Shown one piece after another: positions 16,217 through 24,287 of a stretch of 36,553 nt of DNA. The notes beneath the pieces were generated by a model that did not search any database, was not told the DNA's origin, and saw only the letters and a program-made list of their open reading frames with translations. The stretch is from positions 1 to 36,553 of the forward strand of contig CAMDEA010000082.1 in NCBI GenBank assembly GCA_945893045.1. Reading direction: 5' to 3'. A program made the position numbers and the translations under genes. Source of the DNA: Planctomyces sp. SH-PL62 (lineage in GTDB: Bacteria > Planctomycetota > Planctomycetia > Planctomycetales > Planctomycetaceae). The first letter of the stretch is position 1; each line of letters starts with the position of its first letter.

Positions 16217-16960
16217 ATGTTGGCCTTCGACTCCTACGTCGATGACTTCTATTGCAATATGAACCTCAGCACCGAGATGCCGTTGCCGGCCGCTCGTGAG
16301 ACGATTTTGGGCTTCTTCGAGCGAATCCAAAAGTCGTACCCGATGATGCGGAATTTCTACACCCGCGAGACCGGCGACTGTGTGCTGGAGGAAGACAAAG
16401 ACCTCGGCCACCAACGCTGGGTGTCTGTTGAGCCGAAGCGGGTTTGCAGCGGATTTCTTAATCCCCCCGACATCGACACGGCCTTCGAGCAGCATCGCCT
16501 GACCCTGGAATTGCTGCCGTACATGCTCTCGGTCAGCCCGCTGGACTGCGAAGCCCTCGATTTCATGATGGGCTTCGACATGGCCTATCGTGGCAACCAC
16601 GACGAACTCGTCGCCGAGGCGCTCGGCGGCTGCCCGGCCATCGACGGTTTGGTCCGCATCCCCGGTGCTCGCGTCATCAATTATGAGCCGGCCATCACAC
16701 TGACGCTGGACGAGTCGTGTCGCACGCAAGCTCGGCTGCTGGTCGAGACACGAACCAGCGCGTACCACGTCCGACGCGGCGAATACCCGGAAGAGAACAT
16801 CAGCGTCTATTTCACACTGCGTCAGTACGGCAGCCTCGAACCAGGCGTGTCGTTCGAGCAAACGCTGGGCAACCTCCGCACTCGCTGCGATGAACTGATC
16901 GAAGAGCTGGTGGTCGATCCCATACTGCGTCCGCTGGCCCAGGCCATCGCGACACGTTGA
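16217..16960 (+). CDS. hypothetical protein next to a multiheme cytochrome gene
   Basis: A 247-residue protein I do not recognise. It has no signal peptide, membrane helix or cysteine motif. The sequence is mixed alpha/beta, with conserved-looking MLAFDSYVDDFYCNMNL at the start, QRWVSVEPKRVCSGF in the middle and LVETRTSAYHVRRGEYPE later. ATG 16217 has AAAGGA seven bases upstream, better than an upstream in-frame start at 16181. It is 23 bases before the multiheme cytochrome gene in the same direction and probably co-transcribed with it from the promoter at 16061. A cytoplasmic role linked to that cytochrome is only a guess. Confidence 0.65.
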   Translation: MLAFDSYVDDFYCNMNLSTEMPLPAARETILGFFERIQKSYPMMRNFYTRETGDCVLEEDKDLGHQRWVSVEPKRVCSGFLNPPDIDTAFEQHRLTLELLPYMLSVSPLDCEALDFMMGFDMAYRGNHDELVAEALGGCPAIDGLVRIPGARVINYEPAITLTLDESCRTQARLLVETRTSAYHVRRGEYPEENISVYFTLRQYGSLEPGVSFEQTLGNLRTRCDELIEELVVDPILRPLAQAIATR

Positions 16961-16983
16961 GCAGGCTTCGCGGAGAGCGCTCG

Positions 16984-18879
16984 ATGAACGACCCCTCGCG
17001 ACGCGGTTCAGTGAAGTCCCCGCATCAATGGCATTGGTGGTTGTCCGGCAGCCTCGCGGTCGTGGCCATTGTGGCGTTGGGAGTCTGGGCTGGCCGAACG
17101 CCGCCACTCGACACACCCCACCCGACGGCGTCGGATGTGTTTCCGCTGCCACCAGTATCCGAGAGTCCGTTTCTTAACACGAAACTCGATGTCGCCTATG
17201 TCGGCAGCGAAGCGTGTCGAACGTGTCACGCGGAGCACGACGCGGCGTTTCGTCACACGAGCATGGGCCGCTCAATGGCGGAGGTCGATCTGGCTCTGGA
17301 ACCGCCCGACGGCCACTTCGAGCATCCGCTGTCAAAACGTCGCTACGAAGTTCGGCGTCAGGCCGAGCAGATGTGGCATCGCGAGTTGCTGCTCGTCGAT
17401 GATCCTTCAGAGGTGCTGCTCGCCGAGTTCCCGGTGAAGTACGTCGTCGGATCAGGGCATTATTCCCGGACGTACCTCGTCGAAGCGGACGGCTTCTTGG
17501 TGGAGTCGCCGATCACCTGGTATGCGTCGCGAAAGGCGTGGGGCATGTCCCCCGGTTACGACGTTCCCGATCACGCGGCCTTCGTGCGACCGATCGGCGA
17601 AGGCTGTCTGACTTGCCACGCCAGCCGGGCCGACGCCGTCGAAGGCAGCTTGCATCGCATGGAGATTCTCGAAGCGGCGATCGGTTGCGAGCGCTGTCAC
17701 GGCCCCGGCGCATTGCATGTCGAACGGCATCGCCATCGCCCCGCAGGCAGCACGACCTCCGCGCGGGGAAGCGAGGTCGATCACACGATCGTCAATCCGG
17801 AACACTTGCCACGCGAGCTGGCCGAAGCAATCTGCCAGCAATGCCATCTGCGCAGCGCCGCGATGGTGACTCAGCGCGGCCGCCAACTCACCGACTATCG
17901 CCCCGGCCTGCCGAGGGAAGACTCCCGTTTGGATTATTGGCTCGACGAATCGGACAAACCCATGACCGTCGTCGGGCATGTCGAGCAGTTGCATCTCAGC
18001 CGTTGTTATCAGAATTCCAAGACACTCTCTTGTATGACCTGTCACCAACCACACGCCTTGGAACGCGAGTCCAACTCTTCCAACCACAGCGCCGCCTGCC
18101 TGAGTTGCCATCAACCGGAGAAGTGCCGAGTCGATGAATCGAAACGCCAGCGATTGAGTCCCGACAACGACTGCATTGTGTGCCACATGCCTCGCTCCGA
18201 CACGGAAATTCCACATCTCACGTTCACACACCACCGCATTGGCGTGCATCCGACTTCCGAGCAACCCGCACCAGCCACTAAGCCTCAGCACCCCCAGCCC
18301 GGAGTCTTGCGTCCCTTCTTCGACGTCTCGCGAGTCAACTCGGTCGATCAATTGCGATCGTTGGGCCTAGCCTATCTGGAAACGGCCAATCGCGAGAAGG
18401 AGGCTCTCCTGGCCGATCAGTATCGAGACCGCGCGTTGACGTATCTGTCGCAGGCACACGCGATCGGATTGGAAGATCCGATGCTCGACACCGCTCTGGG
18501 CCGGCTCCGTTTCATTTTGAAATTGGGGGACTATCAATCGTTGGCCGAACGTGCGCTCAAACACGAGGACATCGCTGGGCAGGATCGCTCGGACGCCTGG
18601 TACCTGATCGCCGACGCCCACCTCAGCGCCGGGCGATACCCGGAAGCCGTGTCCGCTCTGCATCGGCTCACCGCTTTGCGGCGACAACATGTGGATTGGA
18701 TGATGCTGGCGGACTGCGAACGCAAACTCGGCAACGAAGCCGCTCACAAAGTCGCGCTGCTCACGGCGGTGCGGATCAATCCTCGTCTGTGGAAAGTCCA
18801 TCAACGACTCGCTGAACTCTTCCGCGCCGAAGGTGACTCTCAGCAAGCCGAGTGGCACGAACGCCGCGCGGTCCGGTAA
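16984..18879 (+). CDS. membrane-anchored seven-heme c-type cytochrome with TPR-like tail
   Basis: A 631-residue protein. An N-terminal hydrophobic helix at about 28-36, after a basic stretch, anchors or exports it. Seven CxxCH heme-binding motifs start at about C78, C208, C235, C284, C350, C372 and C397 (CRTCH, CLTCH, CERCH, CQQCH, CMTCH, CLSCH, CIVCH). Extra histidines nearby could serve as distal ligands. Residues about 440-631 are helical and look like tetratricopeptide-like repeats (SDAWYLIADAHLSAGRYPEAV). It should act in electron transfer outside the cytoplasm, as an anchored multiheme protein of the cytochrome c554/NrfA-like kind. Start ATG 16984 has GGAG eight bases upstream. Redox partner unknown. 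Confidence 0.88.
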   Translation: MNDPSRRGSVKSPHQWHWWLSGSLAVVAIVALGVWAGRTPPLDTPHPTASDVFPLPPVSESPFLNTKLDVAYVGSEACRTCHAEHDAAFRHTSMGRSMAEVDLALEPPDGHFEHPLSKRRYEVRRQAEQMWHRELLLVDDPSEVLLAEFPVKYVVGSGHYSRTYLVEADGFLVESPITWYASRKAWGMSPGYDVPDHAAFVRPIGEGCLTCHASRADAVEGSLHRMEILEAAIGCERCHGPGALHVERHRHRPAGSTTSARGSEVDHTIVNPEHLPRELAEAICQQCHLRSAAMVTQRGRQLTDYRPGLPREDSRLDYWLDESDKPMTVVGHVEQLHLSRCYQNSKTLSCMTCHQPHALERESNSSNHSAACLSCHQPEKCRVDESKRQRLSPDNDCIVCHMPRSDTEIPHLTFTHHRIGVHPTSEQPAPATKPQHPQPGVLRPFFDVSRVNSVDQLRSLGLAYLETANREKEALLADQYRDRALTYLSQAHAIGLEDPMLDTALGRLRFILKLGDYQSLAERALKHEDIAGQDRSDAWYLIADAHLSAGRYPEAVSALHRLTALRRQHVDWMMLADCERKLGNEAAHKVALLTAVRINPRLWKVHQRLAELFRAEGDSQQAEWHERRAVR

Positions 18880-18885
18880 CGCAAA

Positions 18886-18973
18886 GGGGTCGGGAGTCCT
18901 TTTCAGGTCGGCCGCGTACTCTTGTCCGACGGTTCTTGAGCCATCGGCCGACCTGAAAAAGACTCCCGACCCC
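18886..18973. repeat. inverted repeat, 29-bp arms
   Basis: Arms at 18886-18914 and 18945-18973 match as reverse complements at 28 of 29 positions (ggggtcgggagtc ...), with a 30-base spacer. It lies seven bases after the cytochrome stop codon. Its core agtctttttcaggtcgg recurs in the element at 32387-32479. It could also terminate transcription, though no T-run follows. Confidence 0.9.
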
Positions 18974-19024
18974 GTCACTCAACACGACTCTCAGTGCCTC
19001 GTAAATCTCATTACGGAGACCCCG

Positions 19025-19240
19025 ATGCAGATCAGCGTCACTTACTGTATGCAGTGAAACTACAAACCACAGGCCACCAGTCTGGCGGCCGCGATCAAAC
19101 AGAAACTCGACATCGACACGACGCTGATCCCCGGCGGAGGTGGCATCTTCGACGTCGTGGTCGATGGCCGCCGCATCTACTGCAAGCGTGAGACTGGCCG
19201 CTTTCCCACCCATGACGAGGTGTTGGCGAAACTCGCATGA
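19025..19240 (+). CDS. SelW/Rdx-family thioredoxin-like selenoprotein (in-frame TGA)
   Basis: This short gene appears interrupted because TGA at 19055-19057 lies in frame after ten codons (MQISVTYCMQ). Reading that codon as selenocysteine gives a 71-residue protein ending at TGA 19238-19240. The redox motif is then CMQU at residues 8-11, exactly where the SelW/SelT/SelH (Rdx) family has CxxC or CxxU, just after the first beta strand. The rest fits too: NYKPQATSLAAAI, then TLIPGGGGIFDVVVDG, and GRFPTHDEVLAKL. GGAG lies six bases before ATG 19025. A hairpin suitable as a bacterial SECIS follows the TGA. SelA, SelB, SelC and SelD are not in this window. The alternatives are a nonsense mutation of a Cys codon or a sequencing error. 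Rdx proteins are thought to be thiol-based oxidoreductases. Confidence 0.8.
19055..19090 (+). promoter_or_regulatory. candidate bacterial SECIS hairpin
   Basis: Starting 14 bases after the in-frame TGA, ggcc (19072-19075) pairs with ggcc (19087-19090), and ccag with ctgg is available inside, leaving a small apical loop around 19079-19083 that contains a G near its start. The loop is about 21 bases from the TGA, within the spacing known for bacterial SECIS elements. The stem is short and not folded by software here. Confidence 0.5.
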
Positions 19241-19307
19241 CTGGGACTCTTGAGCACAGCGGCGTTATTCTGCTGCCGCTTTGCCGGACGCTCACCTTGA
19301 GGACGAC

Positions 19308-22067
19308 ATGAGTCACTCGTTGGAGAAGACGAAAACTTCCGCCATGAATCCCGCTCCACACAATCTGACACCGGCAATGGAGCGATACCTGGAAGTGAAG
19401 CGGCAGAATCCCGGTTCGATCCTGCTGTTCCGCATGGGGGACTTTTACGAGCTGTTCTTCGAGGACGCGCAAGTCTCCTCGAAGGAGCTCGGCCTGACGC
19501 TGACCAGCCGCGACAAAGGCTCGCCGAACCCGATCCCAATGGCGGGGTTCCCGTATCACGCACTCGAAGGCTATCTGCGGAAGCTGATCGTGGCCGGACA
19601 TCGCGTCGCGGTCTGCGAGCAGATGGAAGACCCGAAACTCGCGAAGGGAATGGTCAAGCGCGAAGTCACCCAAGTCGTCACCCCCGGCACGCTGACCGAT
19701 GAAGCGCTGCTCGACCCGCGCGAATCGAATTTCCTCGCCAGTGTCTGGCCCGGTCGGTCTGGGGCCGTGGGCCTCGCGTGGCTGGAGGTTTCCACCGGGC
19801 GGTTCCTCACCACCGATTTGCAACCGGAACAATTGGCCGACGAGATCGCTCGCATCCGACCGAGCGAGTGCCTGTATTCCGAACATCTCGCAAACGACGA
19901 GCGGCTGCGACCGTTATTCGCGCGCAGCGGCCTGCTCAAGACACCGCGAGCACCGTGGTGTTGGGCGGACGAGGCCTGTCGATCGGCGCTACTCAAACAC
20001 TTCGGCACCACGACGCTGGAAGGTTTTGATATCGACTCGGCGGCGGACGGAGTCACCGCGGCTGGAGCATTGCTCGAATATGTGCAAGAGATGCAGAAGT
20101 CATCGCTGGCCCACATCAGCCGGCTGGAGCCCTATCGTCGGGGCACTTCGCTGATCATCGACGAAGCGACACGAGCCAGCCTCGAACTGACCCGCACGAT
20201 CCGCGAAGGGAAACGCGACGACAGCCTCTTGGAGATCATCGACGAAACGGTCTCGCCGATGGGCGCTCGGCTGCTGGCCGAATGGCTGTCGAACCCGTTG
20301 ACCAACATTGCCGCCATCAACCGCCGACTGGATGCAGTCGAAGAACTGACTCGCGACACGATGTTCTGCCGCGACCTCCGCGAAATCCTGGCCGAGACCT
20401 ATGACCTGCAACGCCTGACCGCCAAGGTCGCGACCGGCCGCGCGAGTCCTCGCGATCTCGGCAGCCTGACCCGTTCGCTGGCTTTGTTGCCCCGTTTGAA
20501 AGCCAAGCTCGCGGGACGACAGAGCGTGCTGCTGCAATTGCTCGAAGCTGACCTCGATCTCTGTGCGGAGATTCGCAGCGACATCGACGCGACCTTGGTC
20601 GATGAGCCGCCGTTACTCACCACCGACGGCGGCATGATCCGCCCTGCGTTCAATGCGACGATCGACGAACTCCGCGATCTCGCTCGCGGCGGCAAGGAAT
20701 GGATCGCCAAGTATCAAGCTCAGGAATCGGAACGGCTCGGCCTGCCGAACTTGAAGGTCGGCTTCAACAAAGTCTTCGGCTACTACCTGGAAGTCACCGC
20801 CGCGCAGGCCGCGAAGATCCCGGCCGAATACATCCGCAAGCAAACGCTCAAGAACCAAGAACGCTTCATCACACCAGCCTTGAAAGAATACGAAGACAAA
20901 GTCCTCCGAGCTGAAGAGCGAGCGATCTCCCTGGAGCAAGAACTCTTCAACGCCTTGCGCGAACGAGTCGCTCGCGCAACCGCGCGATTGAAACAGACAG
21001 CGGATGTGCTCGCCGAAGTAGACGTGCTGGCCGCGCTGGCGACGCTCGCCGTCAAACAGGGCTACTGCCGCCCGGAACTCACCGACGAACCTCTCCTCGA
21101 CATCCGCGAAGGCCGACATCCGGTCCTCGACAAGCTGATGCCCTCGGGATCGTTCGTGCCCAATGATGTGCGGCTCGGCGTAGGTCAGGCTTTCCAGCCT
21201 GACCCGAATGTTCAGCAGACTCTCCCATCGCCCTCGACTTCAGGTGAGTTGCCCCATGCCAACTCACAGCCGGTCAGGCTAGAAAGCCTGACCTACAAAG
21301 GCCGCGTGCAACTCATCACCGGCCCGAACATGGCCGGCAAGAGCACCTACATCCGGCAAGCCGCGTTGCTCACGATCATGGCTCAGATGGGATCGTTCAT
21401 TCCCGCCAGCGAGGCTCGCATCGGCATCGCGGACCGCATCTTTGCGCGCGTCGGTGCGAGCGACGAATTGTCGAAAGGCCAAAGTACGTTCATGGTCGAG
21501 ATGACCGAGACTGCTCGTATCCTGAACTCCGCCAGCGAACGCAGCCTGGTGATCCTCGACGAGATCGGCCGAGGCACCAGCACCTACGACGGCATCTCAC
21601 TGGCTTGGGCCGTCACCGAATTTCTACACGACCAAATCCGCTGCCGCACGTTGTTCGCCACGCACTACCACGAGCTGACCGAATTGACCAAAACATTGCC
21701 GCACACCAGTAACTGGAACGTGGCGATCCGCGAGCAAGGGGACGACATCATCTTCCTGCACAAGATTGTGGAAGGCCCCGCCGACAAGAGCTACGGCATC
21801 CACGTCGCCAAAATCGCCGGACTCCCGCGTGAAGTCGTCGAACGTGCTACCGTCATTCTCAAACAATTGGAATCCGATCACATCGACGAGTCGGGACGGG
21901 TGAAGATCCCGGAACGCAAATCGAAATCTCGCGACCGCCAACTCGCGCTGTTCGTCGAACCGGATCATCCCGTCATCGAACAACTCAAGTCGCTCGACCT
22001 CGATCAACTCACGCCCCTCGCCGCGTTGCAAATGCTCAGCGAATTCCGACGAGACGTGGCCAAGTAG
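19308..22067 (+). CDS. mutS: DNA mismatch repair protein MutS with an in-frame repeat insertion
   Basis: A 919-residue mismatch-recognition ATPase. The N-terminal mismatch-binding domain has the FxE region in LLFRMGDFYELFFEDA. Connector, core and clamp domains follow, then the ATPase with Walker A GPNMAGKST at about 672-680, the Walker B region SLVILDEIGRGTS, and ATHYHEL. Residues about 625-663, between FVPNDVRL and RVQLITGPN, are encoded by a 117-base inverted-repeat element, exactly 39 codons, and read VGQAFQPD ... VRLESLTY. The position just before Walker A normally holds a short variable loop, so the protein may stay active. Start ATG 19308 has GAGG five bases upstream. It lies 67 bases after the selenoprotein gene. 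Confidence 0.95.
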   Translation: MSHSLEKTKTSAMNPAPHNLTPAMERYLEVKRQNPGSILLFRMGDFYELFFEDAQVSSKELGLTLTSRDKGSPNPIPMAGFPYHALEGYLRKLIVAGHRVAVCEQMEDPKLAKGMVKREVTQVVTPGTLTDEALLDPRESNFLASVWPGRSGAVGLAWLEVSTGRFLTTDLQPEQLADEIARIRPSECLYSEHLANDERLRPLFARSGLLKTPRAPWCWADEACRSALLKHFGTTTLEGFDIDSAADGVTAAGALLEYVQEMQKSSLAHISRLEPYRRGTSLIIDEATRASLELTRTIREGKRDDSLLEIIDETVSPMGARLLAEWLSNPLTNIAAINRRLDAVEELTRDTMFCRDLREILAETYDLQRLTAKVATGRASPRDLGSLTRSLALLPRLKAKLAGRQSVLLQLLEADLDLCAEIRSDIDATLVDEPPLLTTDGGMIRPAFNATIDELRDLARGGKEWIAKYQAQESERLGLPNLKVGFNKVFGYYLEVTAAQAAKIPAEYIRKQTLKNQERFITPALKEYEDKVLRAEERAISLEQELFNALRERVARATARLKQTADVLAEVDVLAALATLAVKQGYCRPELTDEPLLDIREGRHPVLDKLMPSGSFVPNDVRLGVGQAFQPDPNVQQTLPSPSTSGELPHANSQPVRLESLTYKGRVQLITGPNMAGKSTYIRQAALLTIMAQMGSFIPASEARIGIADRIFARVGASDELSKGQSTFMVEMTETARILNSASERSLVILDEIGRGTSTYDGISLAWAVTEFLHDQIRCRTLFATHYHELTELTKTLPHTSNWNVAIREQGDDIIFLHKIVEGPADKSYGIHVAKIAGLPREVVERATVILKQLESDHIDESGRVKIPERKSKSRDRQLALFVEPDHPVIEQLKSLDLDQLTPLAALQMLSEFRRDVAK
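21180..21296. repeat. in-frame inverted repeat in mutS (VGQAFQPD family)
   Basis: Arms at 21180-21204 and 21272-21296 match as reverse complements at 24 of 25 positions (gtaggtcaggctttc ...), with a 67-base spacer. The total of 117 bases keeps the mutS frame open on the sense strand. The family is shared with the element at 14680-14760. Confidence 0.93.
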
Positions 22068-22115
22068 TGCGCGAATGTTTGACGTCACACTGTGTGTACT
22101 CCTACTGCGCCCCGT

Positions 22116-22144
22116 TTGACTCTTGCTGGAATGCCAGCTATAGA
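22116..22144 (+). promoter_or_regulatory. sigma70-type promoter upstream of the 22199 gene
   Basis: TTGACT at 22116-22121 and TATAGA at 22139-22144 are 17 bases apart, close to the housekeeping consensus. It lies just after mutS and 55 bases before the GTG start of the small DNA-binding-like gene, implying that gene is transcribed on its own. Confidence 0.55.
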
Positions 22145-22198
22145 TCATCCCGCAAGTTGGAATATGTCATTCCACAGTTTCACTTTGAGGAGTTACTC

Positions 22199-22576
22199 GT
22201 GGCAAAAAGAGCAAGTGGTGGAGTCAATAAGGCGGCAATCATTCGCGAAGCGCTCGGCAAAGGGCTTGAATCTCCGAAGGACATTTCGGCTTACGCGAAG
22301 CAAAGCAAGGGACTGACTCTCGATCCGAAGTACGTCAGCGTGATCAAGTCAAATCTGCGTGCGAAGGCGGGCAAGACCCGTGGCGGACGGGGTGGCTCAG
22401 GCCGGGATTCTCAGAAAGAGGCCATGCTCTTCGCTCTGAAGAACGGCACGATCGACAAAGCCAAGAAGGCGTTGGAAGGGGTGCGTAATGATCCCGCCAT
22501 GTCGTTCGCGATCAACATGGGCGGAGTCGATCAGGCCATTGCCGCCTTGACCGACTTAGCCTCACATGTCGGGTAA
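22199..22576 (+). CDS. small basic DNA-binding-like protein
   Basis: A 125-residue basic protein. The first half (NKAAIIREALGKGLESPKDI, then LDPKYVSVIKSNLRAK) looks like a helix-turn-helix or winged-helix module of a type often seen in planctomycete small proteins. A glycine/arginine-rich linker follows (KTRGGRGGSGRD), then a helical C-terminal part. I assign the start to GTG 22199, because GAGGAG lies six bases upstream and the protein then begins MAKRASGGVNK; the frame is open further upstream but has poor context and overlaps the promoter-like sequence. Likely DNA or nucleic-acid binding; target unknown. Confidence 0.65.
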   Translation: MAKRASGGVNKAAIIREALGKGLESPKDISAYAKQSKGLTLDPKYVSVIKSNLRAKAGKTRGGRGGSGRDSQKEAMLFALKNGTIDKAKKALEGVRNDPAMSFAINMGGVDQAIAALTDLASHVG

Positions 22577-22607
22577 CAAACCTGGCAGAAGCAACGCCAT
22601 AACGCTC

Positions 22608-22645
22608 GCCGCTCGCGGTTTCGGAAGAACGAAATCGCGAGCGGC
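22608..22645 (+). terminator. hairpin terminator after the 22199 gene
   Basis: A 16-bp stem (22608-22623 with 22630-22645, one G:U pair) closes a six-base loop, gaagaa. It is followed by ttcattt on the plus strand, a weak T-rich tail. It lies between the plus-strand gene and the convergent miaB gene and may serve both. Confidence 0.65.
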
Positions 22646-22665
22646 TTCATTTCACAACAGACAAA

Positions 22666-24159
22666 TTACGAAACGATCGGCAGAGACAAACTGCTGAATT
22701 GCCGCTCGTGCGTGACAATGCCGCCGAGCAACGTCGTGGCGGTGCAACCCTGAACGGCGACTTCCACGAGACTGCCAGCCAAACGTGGATTGCCGTCAAA
22801 GACCACGATCCGGTCGCAGCGTGTGCGTCCCACCAATTGTGTCGGCCCGCTCACAGCCTCCTCAGGGGAATGCTGCGGCACGAACGAATCATCCGCCGCT
22901 TGAGCCTTCTTGGCCGATTTGCTGATCCCCTCGACCAGCACCTCGAACGTCGAACCAATCAGGTCGGCGTTGTCCTCTTCGCTGATCTGGTTTTGCAAGT
23001 CCAGCATTTCGTTGTTGCGATGGCGTTTCACCTCTTCCGGGACGTCGTCTTCCCACAAGTCGTGAGCTTTCGTGCCGGGACGCGGGCTGTATTTGAAGAT
23101 GAACGAGTTCTTGAACCGGCACTCGCGAATCAGGTCGAGGCTCAACTGATACGACGCTTCAGTCTCGCCGCACATGCCGACGATGAAGTCACTCGACACG
23201 GCGCAGGTCGGCAATGTCTGTCGAATGCGGGAGAACATCTCGCGGTATTGATCGACGGTATAGCCGCGCTTCATCCGTTTGAGCATTTCGTCGCAGCCCG
23301 ACTGAGCCGGCACGTGCAAGTATTGCGTGACCTTCGGCAGATCGCGCACCGCTTGCAGCAGGTCGTCGGTCATGTCGCGCGGGTAATTGGTAACGAACTT
23401 GATCCGCAGGATGCCTTCCGTGTCGTGGATCAGTTCGAGCAAGTCCGAAAGCCGGAAGAGTTTGCCATCCTGCGTGTGTTTGTAGCTATTGACCGTTTGC
23501 CCCAGCAGCGTGACCTCTTTGACCCCTTGCTGAGCGAGCAACCGGACTTCGTGGGCAATCTCACGAGGCGGGCGGCTCTGTTCCGGACCGCGAGTCATCG
23601 GCACAACGCAGTAAGTACAGAACTTGTCGCAGCCAATCATGATTCGAACGAACGCCTGAAACGGCGTCGGCCGCATTTCGGGATCGCGAGCGGGGTCGTA
23701 GCTTTCAAAGCTGCTCGCGACTTCATCGCGTGAGCCTTCTTTGCGATCGAGACTAATGGCAATACGACGGCCTCGGTCGGAGCGGGCTTCGTCAACGAGT
23801 CGCGGAATCTCTCGGAGTTGACCGGTGCCGACGACCAGATCGACGTGCGGTGCGCGATTGAAGATCAGCTCTTGATCCTTCTGGGCCATGCAGCCCATGA
23901 CACCGATGACCTGGTTGGGGCGTGCTCGCTTGCTGAATTTCAACCGCCCAAGCTGGCTGTAGATTTTGTGCTCGGCGTGATCGCGCACGCTGCATGTGTT
24001 GAACAGGATCGTGTCCGCCTCTTTGACTTCGCTGGTCAGCGAATAGCCTTGCTGGCGCAGCGCGGCGACGACCAACTCGCTGTCGAGCATATTCATCTGA
24101 CAGCCGACGGTCTCGATGTAGAGTTTGCCGTTATGTTCGGGAGCGATCATGGGGCACAT
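22666..24159 (-). CDS. miaB: tRNA-2-methylthio-N6-dimethylallyladenosine synthase
   Basis: A 497-residue radical-SAM methylthiotransferase that adds the 2-methylthio group to i6A37 in tRNAs reading UNN codons. The N-terminal UPF0004 domain has the three cluster cysteines in TVGCQMN, NTCSVRD and GVMGCMAQK. The radical-SAM motif is CDKFCTYC. The C-terminal TRAM domain follows, with a polar insertion (SKSAKKAQAADDS) of about 30 residues not typical of the family. The start is uncertain: ATG 24159, ATG 24150 and GTG 24186 are all in frame with weak ribosome-binding sites. It is convergent with the 22199 gene and downstream of efp in the same direction, separated by a terminator. Confidence 0.93.
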   Translation of the reverse strand: MCPMIAPEHNGKLYIETVGCQMNMLDSELVVAALRQQGYSLTSEVKEADTILFNTCSVRDHAEHKIYSQLGRLKFSKRARPNQVIGVMGCMAQKDQELIFNRAPHVDLVVGTGQLREIPRLVDEARSDRGRRIAISLDRKEGSRDEVASSFESYDPARDPEMRPTPFQAFVRIMIGCDKFCTYCVVPMTRGPEQSRPPREIAHEVRLLAQQGVKEVTLLGQTVNSYKHTQDGKLFRLSDLLELIHDTEGILRIKFVTNYPRDMTDDLLQAVRDLPKVTQYLHVPAQSGCDEMLKRMKRGYTVDQYREMFSRIRQTLPTCAVSSDFIVGMCGETEASYQLSLDLIRECRFKNSFIFKYSPRPGTKAHDLWEDDVPEEVKRHRNNEMLDLQNQISEEDNADLIGSTFEVLVEGISKSAKKAQAADDSFVPQHSPEEAVSGPTQLVGRTRCDRIVVFDGNPRLAGSLVEVAVQGCTATTLLGGIVTHERQFSSLSLPIVS

Positions 24160-24196
24160 CGTAGCCTGACTCTCCGAGTCGGGCACTCTTATCTGG

Positions 24197-24237
24197 AAAA
24201 AATCAGCCCGGCTTCTCGCGAGAAGCCGGGCTGATTT
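24197..24237 (-). terminator. rho-independent terminator of efp
   Basis: The sequence 24200-24237 is a perfect 38-bp palindrome (aaatcagcccggcttctcg on each strand). On the minus strand it ends in a run of six T residues (24202-24197). It begins 50 bases after the efp stop codon and lies before miaB, so it should end the efp transcript. Confidence 0.88.
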
Positions 24238-24287
24238 CGTGGAATGCTTGTTGCCTCGGACTCCCCGTCTCGAAGAGTCAGGTTACG

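Noticed and set aside
19025..19057. Ten-codon peptide ending at TGA as an independent small ORF
   Set aside because: The downstream frame continues with strong Rdx-family similarity, so a selenoprotein explains it better.
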